DNA of 10,882 nt, from assembly GCA_003484545.1 (NCBI GenBank), contig DNCF01000321.1:1-10882 (forward strand). Direction: 5' to 3'. Made by a program: the position numbers and the translations under genes. This document shows positions 5,957 to 10,882 of the stretch, piece by piece. A model generated the notes under the pieces. The model saw only the letters and a list, made by a program, of their open reading frames with translations. It was not told the origin of the DNA and made no database searches. Position 1 is the stretch's first letter. Every line of letters starts with the position of its first letter. The DNA is from Massilia sp. GTDB taxonomy: Bacteria; Pseudomonadota; Gammaproteobacteria; Burkholderiales; Burkholderiaceae_D.

Positions 5957-6508
5957 GTGGCTAAACTCTATTTCAGGTATTCGGCGATGAACGCCGGCAA
6001 ATCGACGGCGCTGCTGCAGGTGGCTCACAACTATGAGGAGCAGGGCCAGCAGGTCGCGCTCTACACCGCCGCGATCGACGACCGCTACGGCGTCGGCCTG
6101 ATCACCTCGCGCCTGGGGCCGCAGCGCCAGGTCGACGTGTTCGACAAGAATACTGACTTCCTCGCCGAAGCACCCCGCGTGGGCTGCGTGCTGGTCGACG
6201 AAGCCCAGTTCCTCAGCACCGCCCAGGTGCAGCAACTGCACCAGCTGGCCCAGGTGCGCGGCGTGCCGGTGATCTGCTACGGGCTGCGCAGCGATTTCCG
6301 CGGCGAGCCTTTCCCGGGTTCGGCCTACCTGCTGGCGCTGGCCGACGACATCGAGGAAATCAAGAACATCTGCACCTGCGGCAAGAAGGCGACGATGAAC
6401 ATCCGCGTCGACGAAGCGGGGCGCCGCATCAAGGAAGGCGAGCAGGTCAGCATCGGCGGCAACGAAAGCTACCGCCAGGCTTGCGGCCGCTGCTTCTACG
6501 CCGGCTGA
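5957..6508 (+). CDS. tdk: Thymidine kinase (type II)
   Basis: Phosphorylates thymidine (and deoxyuridine) to the monophosphate with ATP in the cytoplasmic salvage pathway. From GTG 5957 the 183-aa product starts MAKLYFRYSAMNAGKST, matching the start of E. coli Tdk. The P-loop is SAMNAGKST (9-17). VLVDEAQF (78-85) holds the Walker B Asp and the expected catalytic Glu82. YGLRSDFRGEPF (108-119) and GGNESY (167-172) are the usual lid and nucleoside-site segments. Cys139, Cys141, Cys176 and Cys179 should bind the structural zinc. It is about 20 residues shorter than the E. coli enzyme because the C-terminal tail is absent. GTG was chosen by alignment and by the promoter at 5911; its Shine-Dalgarno (AGGCAGGG) is modest. 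The next gene begins 13 bases after the stop. Confidence 0.96.
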   Translation: MAKLYFRYSAMNAGKSTALLQVAHNYEEQGQQVALYTAAIDDRYGVGLITSRLGPQRQVDVFDKNTDFLAEAPRVGCVLVDEAQFLSTAQVQQLHQLAQVRGVPVICYGLRSDFRGEPFPGSAYLLALADDIEEIKNICTCGKKATMNIRVDEAGRRIKEGEQVSIGGNESYRQACGRCFYAG

Positions 6509-6521
6509 GAAGACATACTCC

Positions 6522-7070
6522 ATGAGCCTGCTGCCCGCGTGCGCCGCGGTCGCGCCGGCCTTCCTGTGCAGCCAGGGCGACATCCTGCTCTACCTGGTGC
6601 CCTCGCTGGCGTTGGCCTTCCTGTTCTGGATGCTCTCCAGCGCCCATCCGGGCTTTTTCGTGCTCACCGCGGCCGGCACGTTGTGCCATGAACTGGCCCA
6701 CTTCGGCGTCGGCCTGCTGACCAACGCCGAGCCGGTGGGCCTGAACCTGATCCCGCGCCGCAAGGGGCGCATCTGGGAACTCGGCTCGGTCACCTTCGCC
6801 AACCTGCGCTGGTACAACGCCGCCCCGGCCGCGCTCGCGCCCTTGCTGGTGCTGCTGGTGCCGCTGACGGTGGCCGCCTGGCGCACCCGGCCCGGCTGGC
6901 ACTTCGAACCGCTGGACCTGCTGCTGGCGGTGTTCCTCGCGCCGCAATTCCTCTCGTTCTGGCCGTCGCCGGTGGATTGGCGCCTGGCCGCACGCTCCTG
7001 GCCCTGGCTGCTGGTGCTGGCGTTCGGCGCCGCCGTGTACGCCTGGCAGGCGGGAATGTTCAGTATCTGA
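6522..7070 (+). CDS. Small multi-pass membrane protein with HExxH; probable M50-like metalloprotease
   Basis: This 182-aa protein has about five hydrophobic segments (roughly 20-38, 45-66, 101-119, 131-147 and 159-177). The second contains HELAH (56-60), the zinc-binding and catalytic HExxH motif, buried in the membrane as in site-2 proteases (family M50). A later Asp152 in SPVDW is a candidate third zinc ligand. The loop between HELAH and segment 3 (NAEPVGLNLIPRRKG...) is compatible with M50-type membrane-dipping strands. There is no PDZ domain, and the length is at the small end for the family. The start at ATG 6522 has only a weak GAGAAG site upstream. It lies 13 bases after tdk, so the two are probably co-transcribed. 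Topology is clear; protease activity and substrate are inferred. Confidence 0.8.
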   Translation: MSLLPACAAVAPAFLCSQGDILLYLVPSLALAFLFWMLSSAHPGFFVLTAAGTLCHELAHFGVGLLTNAEPVGLNLIPRRKGRIWELGSVTFANLRWYNAAPAALAPLLVLLVPLTVAAWRTRPGWHFEPLDLLLAVFLAPQFLSFWPSPVDWRLAARSWPWLLVLAFGAAVYAWQAGMFSI

Positions 7071-7097
7071 GCTTGTCGTCCTCGCACTGGACAAGCT
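7070..7097 (+). repeat. Inverted repeat at the end of the tdk operon
   Basis: AGCTTGTC (7070-7077) pairs perfectly with GACAAGCT (7090-7097) around a 12-base loop, beginning at the last base of the stop codon. No T run follows. It could protect the 3' end of the mRNA or assist Rho-dependent termination. Confidence 0.4.
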
Positions 7098-7172
7098 GGC
7101 CAGCACCGCTTAAGCCAACCTTAAACATGCTGTGCCTGTTCTCGCCCGGCTCTGCATCCTTGCGCTATCCTG

Positions 7173-7178
7173 TAGAAT
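7173..7178 (+). promoter_or_regulatory. Predicted -10 of the prc promoter
   Basis: TAGAAT (7173-7178) is a 5/6 match to the -10 consensus. No -35 with good match is seen at 16-18 bases. Transcription would begin near 7185, giving a leader of about 72 bases before ATG 7257. Confidence 0.35.
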
Positions 7179-7191
7179 GGTCTGTACGCCC

Positions 7192-7210
7192 CGGATACCG
7201 GCGGTACCCG
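7192..7210 (+). promoter_or_regulatory. Inverted repeat just downstream of the prc transcription start; possible operator
   Basis: CGGATACCG (7192-7200) and CGGTACCCG (7202-7210) are inverted repeats with one mismatch and a single central base. The site covers about +7 to +25 relative to the predicted start, where a repressor would block transcription; in RNA the 1-base centre is too tight for a full hairpin, which favours a DNA site. Regulator unknown. Confidence 0.3.
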
Positions 7211-7256
7211 CGTGCGTCGCGGCAGACACCACAGTACACGTTCGGAGAACGCATAA

Positions 7257-9494
7257 ATGAAGAAGCAGATGTTGATGATTGCGCTGGCTTTCGCCATGTC
7301 CACGCATGCGGTGACCGCACAGCCGGAGAAAGTCGCCTCCACCCAGATGAAGCCGGTCGCGGCCCAGACCCAGGCCGCGCTCTGGGCCTCGCGCGTGCTG
7401 GCGCGCTACCACTACAAGGCGATGCCGCTGGACGACGCGATGTCGGAGAAAATCTTCGACAACTACTTCGAGTCCCTCGACAGCGAGAAGCTGTACTTCA
7501 CGCAGGCCGACATCGACCGCTTCGCGCCGCTGCGCACCAAGTTCGACGACGCGATCAACAACGAGGACCTGACGGGCGCGTTCCAGATCTACAACCTGTA
7601 CCAGCAGCGTTTCAATGACCGCATGGCCTATGCGCGCAACCTGCTCAAGACCAAGTTCGATTTCACGGTCGACGAGACCCTGCAGCTGGACCGCGAAAAG
7701 GCGCCCTGGGCCAAGAACGAGGACGAAGTGCGCGACCTCTGGCGCAAGCGCGTGAAGAACGACTGGCTGCGTCTGAAGCTGGCCGGCAAGGACGAGAAGG
7801 CGATCCGCGAGACGCTCGACAAGCGCTACGCGGGCTATGTCTCGCGCCTGCAGAAGCTGAACAACGAAGACGTGTTCCAGATGTTCATGAACGCGTACGC
7901 CACCGCGATCGAGCCGCACACCAACTACCTCGGCCCGCGCTCGGCCGACAACTTCGACATCGCCATGCGCCTGTCGCTGGAAGGCATCGGCGCCGTGCTG
8001 CAGACGCGCGACGACTACACCATCATCCGCGAGATCGTGCCGGGCAGCCCGGCCGACAAGTCGGGCAAGCTGAAGGTCGGCGATCGCGTGGTCGGCGTGG
8101 CCCAGGGCAATGGCCCGTTCACCGACGTGCTCGGCTGGCGCATCGACGACGTGGTGCAACTGATTCGCGGCGAAAAGGGCTCGACCGTCCGCCTGGACGT
8201 GATCCCCGGCGACGGCGGCGTCGACGCCAAGCACGTCACCGTCTCGATGGTGCGCAAGAAGATCAGCATGGAAGAGCAGGCCGCGAAGAAATCGATCATC
8301 GAGGTCAAGGACAACGGCGTCACGCGCCGCATCGGCGTGATTTCGCTGCCGACCTTCTACCAGGACTTCGAGGCGCGCCGCAAGGGCGACAAGGACTTCA
8401 AGAGCGCCACCCGCGACGTCGAGCGCATCCTGGGCGAACTGAAGAAGGACCGCGTCGACAACGTGCTGATCGACCTGCGCAACAACGGCGGCGGCTCGCT
8501 GGTCGAGGCGGTCGAGCTGACCGGCCTGTTCATCGACAAGGGGCCGGTGGTGCAGCAGCGCACCGCGGAAGGCCGCGTCGAAGTCGAGTCCGACACCAAG
8601 CCGGGCCTGGCCTGGGACGGCCCGATGGGCGTCCTGATCAACCGCGGCTCGGCCTCGGCATCGGAGATCTTCGCCGCCGCGATCCAGGATTACGGCCGCG
8701 GCCTCGTGATCGGCGAACCGAGCTTCGGCAAGGGCACGGTGCAGACCCTGCTCGACCTGGACCGCTTCTCGCAGTCCGAGAAAGTGCGTTATGGCGAGCT
8801 GAAGATGACGATCGCCCAGTTCTTCCGCATCAACGGCGGCACCACCCAGCTGCGCGGCGTCACGCCCGACATCAAGCTGCCGGTGCTGTCGGATGCCGAC
8901 AATTTCGGCGAGTCCTCCTTCGGCAATGCGTTGCCTTGGGTCTCGATCAAGCCGGCCACCTACGTCCCGCTGGGGAACCTGAAGGAACTGGTCGAGCCGC
9001 TGCAGAAGCGCCACGAAGCCCGTATCGCCAAGGACAAGGACTTCATCGACCTGCGCGAGGACATCGCCGAGGTCATGCGGATTCGCAAGGAAAATGCGAT
9101 CTCGCTGAACGAGGCGGTGCGCCGCAAGGAACGCGATGCCCAGGACGCCCGCGCCAAGGCACGCGAGGCGCGCCTGGCCGGCGGCAAGGATACGAATGCG
9201 GACGAGCCGGCGGCCGCACCGGGCGGCAAGGAAGCGCGCAGCAAGGTGCCGGTCCCGACCAAGCCGGTGAAGACCGTGGTGGCCTCGCGCAACAGCCCGC
9301 AGCAGGACGATGGCCTGCAGGCGGACGAGCGCGCGCTGTCGGCCGAGCTGGCTGCCGAGAAGGCCGCCAAGGATGCCAAGGACGTGCTGTTGCAGGAAGC
9401 CGCCCACATCCTGGCCGACGAGGCGGGCATGCTCAAGACCGACACCCGCATGGCCTCGCGCGTGATGCCTTACATGGGGGCGGCCAAGCCCTGA
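7257..9494 (+). CDS. prc: Tail-specific protease Prc/CtpA (S41 peptidase, PDZ)
   Basis: A periplasmic serine protease of the C-terminal processing family, which in E. coli degrades SsrA-tagged and misfolded proteins and peptidoglycan hydrolases. The 745-aa precursor starts at ATG 7257 (GGAG 9 bases upstream) and has a signal peptide (1-21, ending AVTA). An N-terminal helical domain (about 35-230) is followed by a PDZ domain (about 235-325, IVPGSPADKSGKLKVGDRVVGV). The S41 core contains DLRNNGGGSL (406-415), GSASASEIF (464-472) with Ser467 as probable nucleophile, and SFGKGTVQ (489-496) with Lys492, 25 residues later as in E. coli Prc. The C-terminal part (about 615-720) is rich in Ala, Lys, Arg and Glu and looks like a charged helix plus a disordered linker. 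It is about 60 residues longer than E. coli Prc. It has its own terminator, and probably is monocistronic. Confidence 0.95.
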   Translation: MKKQMLMIALAFAMSTHAVTAQPEKVASTQMKPVAAQTQAALWASRVLARYHYKAMPLDDAMSEKIFDNYFESLDSEKLYFTQADIDRFAPLRTKFDDAINNEDLTGAFQIYNLYQQRFNDRMAYARNLLKTKFDFTVDETLQLDREKAPWAKNEDEVRDLWRKRVKNDWLRLKLAGKDEKAIRETLDKRYAGYVSRLQKLNNEDVFQMFMNAYATAIEPHTNYLGPRSADNFDIAMRLSLEGIGAVLQTRDDYTIIREIVPGSPADKSGKLKVGDRVVGVAQGNGPFTDVLGWRIDDVVQLIRGEKGSTVRLDVIPGDGGVDAKHVTVSMVRKKISMEEQAAKKSIIEVKDNGVTRRIGVISLPTFYQDFEARRKGDKDFKSATRDVERILGELKKDRVDNVLIDLRNNGGGSLVEAVELTGLFIDKGPVVQQRTAEGRVEVESDTKPGLAWDGPMGVLINRGSASASEIFAAAIQDYGRGLVIGEPSFGKGTVQTLLDLDRFSQSEKVRYGELKMTIAQFFRINGGTTQLRGVTPDIKLPVLSDADNFGESSFGNALPWVSIKPATYVPLGNLKELVEPLQKRHEARIAKDKDFIDLREDIAEVMRIRKENAISLNEAVRRKERDAQDARAKAREARLAGGKDTNADEPAAAPGGKEARSKVPVPTKPVKTVVASRNSPQQDDGLQADERALSAELAAEKAAKDAKDVLLQEAAHILADEAGMLKTDTRMASRVMPYMGAAKP

Positions 9495-9556
9495 GCACCC
9501 GCGCTGGCGGCAATCTGAACACCTCTGCCAGCGCCGTTTCAGAAAGAGGGTTCACG

Positions 9557-9587
9557 AAGAGAGCTTCCAATCGGAAGCTCTTTTTTT
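9557..9587 (+). terminator. Intrinsic terminator of prc
   Basis: GAGCTTCC (9561-9568) pairs with GGAAGCTC (9573-9580) around loop AATC, followed by seven T (9581-9587). Bases 9557-9560 (AAGA) can extend the stem into the T run through A-T and G-T pairs. It lies 62 bases after the prc stop codon. Confidence 0.9.
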
Positions 9588-9851
9588 GCTCGGATATCGC
9601 CGCCTGCGGAAAGGGGAGGCCGGGTGGACGTTTTTGCGTCCTGACAACTGTGTCTTGCGCCAGGCCAAAATGTGCGCTATCGAACATTCCAAAAGGAAAG
9701 AAATTCCTTTAGGAAAGCTTCTTGTAGGAAGCTTTATTTCCGTTTGGAATTGAATTCAATTGGAACAAGCCTTTTTTATGGTTGTGGTAGCATGAACTTG
9801 CTGTTGACATATTTATCACAGTTAAGCCACTCTCATTAAGAAGGAGCAATC
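9588..9851. other. Gene-free, partly A/T-rich intergenic stretch
   Basis: No gene is supported here. A small stem GGACG / CGTCC (9626-9630, 9637-9641) lies in the GC-rich left part. From about 9685 the composition turns A/T-rich and dyads crowd together. A poly-T run (9772-9777) follows. TTGACA at 9804-9809 is a perfect -35 box, but I see no good -10 at 16-18 bases. AAGGAG (9841-9846) is the ribosome binding site of the next gene. Confidence 0.6.
9692..9761. repeat. Stack of dyads upstream of the small PEP-CTERM gene
   Basis: Three structures follow each other. AAAGGAA (9692-9698) pairs with TTCCTTT (9704-9710). AAAGCTTC (9714-9721) pairs with GAAGCTTT (9728-9735) around a 6-base loop. AATTGAATTCAATT (9748-9761) is a perfect 14-base palindrome. 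GGAA occurs five times (starting 9695, 9712, 9727, 9746, 9762) at 15-19 base steps. The middle hairpin is a near-copy of the prc terminator hairpin (AGCTTC-N5-GGAAGCT in both), but its T run is broken. Confidence 0.65.
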
Positions 9852-10166
9852 ATGTCAGTACGTCACCTCGTCATTGCCGCCCTGCTCGTCACCGCTGGTG
9901 CAGCACAAGCACAAACCGCCCGCATCCATCCGGGCACCCTGACCGGCTGGGCTGTCACCGGCGTCGCCGGCGTTGCCGCATCGAGCAGCACCGCTGGACC
10001 GGGCAACGCTGTGCAGGCTCCGGCTCCGGCCGTGATCCCGCCGGTCGCCGCTACCCCGGGCGCAACCGCACCGGAAGCTGCCGAAGTTCCTGAGCCGTCG
10101 AGCATTGCTCTGCTGCTCGCTGGCGCAATGGGCGTTGGCGCACTGCGTCGCCGTCGCGCGAAGTAA
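9852..10166 (+). CDS. Minimal PEP-CTERM sorting domain protein (104 aa)
   Basis: ATG 9852 has AAGGAG 5 bases upstream. The product has a clear signal peptide (MSVRHLVIAALLVTAGAAQA, cleavage after residue 20), and the C-terminus is a full PEP-CTERM signal: VPEP (79-82), a hydrophobic helix (SIALLLAGAMGVGAL) and RRRR (99-102). What remains between them is only about 58 residues, made mainly of Ala, Pro, Gly, Val, Thr and Ser with no folded-domain signature. In family terms it should be exported, held in the inner membrane by the tail, and cut by an exosortase. With so little mature chain it may be a glycosylated spacer or matrix peptide; that is inference. It is monocistronic, ended by the terminator at 10184, and sits next to an insertion sequence. 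Confidence 0.88.
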   Translation: MSVRHLVIAALLVTAGAAQAQTARIHPGTLTGWAVTGVAGVAASSSTAGPGNAVQAPAPAVIPPVAATPGATAPEAAEVPEPSSIALLLAGAMGVGALRRRRAK

Positions 10167-10183
10167 TACGGCGTTCTTCCCTC

Positions 10184-10220
10184 GGGGTGGCATGGCCTGA
10201 ACGGCCTGCCACCCCTTTTT
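10184..10220 (+). terminator. Strong intrinsic terminator of the small PEP-CTERM gene
   Basis: GGGGTGGCA (10184-10192) pairs perfectly with TGCCACCCC (10207-10215). After a one-base bulge, GGCC (10194-10197) pairs with GGCC (10203-10206) around loop TGAAC. Five T follow (10216-10220). It begins 17 bases after the stop codon. Confidence 0.93.
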
Positions 10221-10245
10221 ATTGGCGCTGTCACCGTTACCTGTT

Positions 10246-10882
10246 GGGTTATCTGAACTGTGGAGCCGCGGCGCGGTCTGAGCATGTATCCGGACTGGCG
10301 ACGAGGCGACGATGCAGGCGGTAAAGTTCAAGCGGTGGATCGACGGCGTGCGCCTGCTGAGCGAGGGCCAGCGCCGGCAGTTATTGGCGCGCCTGCGCCC
10401 CGCGCTCGGCCTCGACCGGCTGCGCGCAGTGATCGAGGCGCCGACACGGTCCCGCCTCGCCTGCCCGGGCTGCGGCGGCGAGCGGCATCACAAGCATGGC
10501 CGCGACCGCGGCCTGCAACGCTATCGCTGTTGCGCCTGTGGCAAGACCTTCAGCGCCCTGACGGGAACGCCGCTGGCCCGCCTGCGCCACCGCAGCCTGT
10601 GGCTCGATTACCTGGAACGCATGCTCGACGCGCAATCGGTGCGCGCCTCCGCGTCGACCCTTGGCGTCCACCGCAATACCAGTTTCCGCTGGCGCCACCG
10701 CTTCCTCGCCTGGGCCAGGCACGATCGGCCGACACTGCTGTCCGGCATCGCCGAGGCCGACGAAATGTTCCTGCTCGAATCGCAGAAAGGGTCGCGTACG
10801 CTGGACCGCCCGGCCAGGAAGCGTGGCGGCGTGGCCGGCCGGCGCGGGATCAGCCGCGAGCACGACTGCATCCTCGTCGCGC
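10246..10882 (+). mobile_element. IS1595-like insertion sequence, left part
   Basis: The transposase beginning at 10312 places an insertion sequence here; it runs off the right edge. The left end is probably near 10246, where GGGTTATCTGAACTG (10246-10260) begins after the terminator of the previous gene. IS1595 elements typically make 8-base target duplications, so TACCTGTT (10238-10245) is a candidate. The right end is outside the window, so neither the inverted repeat nor the duplication can be confirmed. Confidence 0.6.
10312..10882 (+). CDS. IS1595 family transposase, N-terminal 190 codons (runs off the edge)
   Basis: The frame starts at ATG 10312 with GAGG upstream and stays open to the right edge. 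The product begins MQAVKFKRWIDGVRLLSEGQ. A zinc ribbon follows: CPGC (51-54) and CCAC (73-76), giving CxxC-CxxC. Residues 84-100 (LTGTPLARLRHRSLWLDYL) and the helix-turn-helix at 107-131 (VRASASTLGVHRNTSFRWRHRF) are typical of IS1595/ISXO2-like transposases. AEADEMFL (147-154) holds the first DDE-type catalytic acid, Asp150. The remaining catalytic residues lie outside the window, so intactness cannot be judged; no frameshift is seen so far. The minus-strand frames across this region are shadows. Confidence 0.88.
   Translation, partial: MQAVKFKRWIDGVRLLSEGQRRQLLARLRPALGLDRLRAVIEAPTRSRLACPGCGGERHHKHGRDRGLQRYRCCACGKTFSALTGTPLARLRHRSLWLDYLERMLDAQSVRASASTLGVHRNTSFRWRHRFLAWARHDRPTLLSGIAEADEMFLLESQKGSRTLDRPARKRGGVAGRRGISREHDCILVA

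Noticed and set aside
7110..9407. Long minus-strand open frame (765 codons) opposite prc
   Set aside because: Shadow of the prc gene. The product is repetitive and without recognisable motifs, while the + strand shows PDZ and S41 catalytic motifs.
9798..9835. Sigma54 or sigma70 promoter for the small PEP-CTERM gene
   Set aside because: The GG-to-GC distance at 9786-9801 is 12 rather than 10 bases, and TTGACA at 9804 has no acceptable -10 at normal spacing. I leave the promoter unassigned.
10381..10863. Minus-strand frames over the transposase
   Set aside because: They are shadows of the + strand IS1595-like transposase, which has zinc-ribbon, helix-turn-helix and catalytic Asp motifs.

Overview
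The window reads as chromosomal DNA of a GC-rich betaproteobacterium, most likely Oxalobacteraceae (Massilia/Duganella/Janthinobacterium type). The grounds are the strong G/C bias at third codon positions, two proteins with C-terminal PEP-CTERM sorting signals, a short type II thymidine kinase, and the overall style of the proteins. The genus is inferred from sequence style, not from a search. Most genes are ordinary housekeeping or accessory genes on the + strand. I found no CRISPR array, prophage, toxin-antitoxin pair or recognisable defence island.

Layout, left part. 1-227 is the 5' end of an unrecognised minus-strand gene. 228-487 is intergenic and holds a likely free-standing small RNA on the + strand: a promoter at 355-382, a short hairpin, and a strong intrinsic terminator at 418-452. 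A minus-strand lipoprotein gene (488-979) and tRNA-Leu(UAA) (1123-1209) follow. Diverging from the tRNA is a probable + strand operon: a ParB-like DNA-binding protein (start chosen as TTG 1373), an exported penicillin-acylase-family Ntn hydrolase (2204-4432) and a LacA/Maa-type sugar O-acetyltransferase (4446-5009). Just after the last stop codon, two interleaved inverted repeats could form an H-type pseudoknot or two alternative hairpins.

Middle. A 207-aa PEP-CTERM surface/exported protein (5165-5788) has its own promoter. A strong extended -10 promoter then drives tdk (5957-6508, GTG start), followed 13 bases later by a small multi-pass membrane protein with an HELAH motif, probably an M50-like intramembrane metalloprotease (6522-7070). 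The periplasmic tail-specific protease Prc/CtpA (7257-9494) has its own promoter region and a clear intrinsic terminator.

Right part. The 357-base gap 9495-9851 contains the prc terminator, a near-copy of that terminator hairpin 154 bases downstream, and an unusually A+T-rich stack of dyads (9692-9761). A 104-aa protein that is little more than a signal peptide, an Ala/Pro linker and a PEP-CTERM tail comes next, with a strong terminator. The window ends inside an IS1595-like insertion sequence, of which the probable left end and the first 190 codons of the transposase are present.

How they fit together. The acylase, acetyltransferase, Prc, lipoprotein and PEP-CTERM proteins are all plausibly cell-envelope or exported functions, but no exosortase, exopolysaccharide cluster or secretion-system partner lies in the window. 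The least explained parts are the small RNA candidate, the interleaved repeats after the acetyltransferase, the tdk-linked mini-metalloprotease, and the dyad-rich leader of the minimal PEP-CTERM gene.
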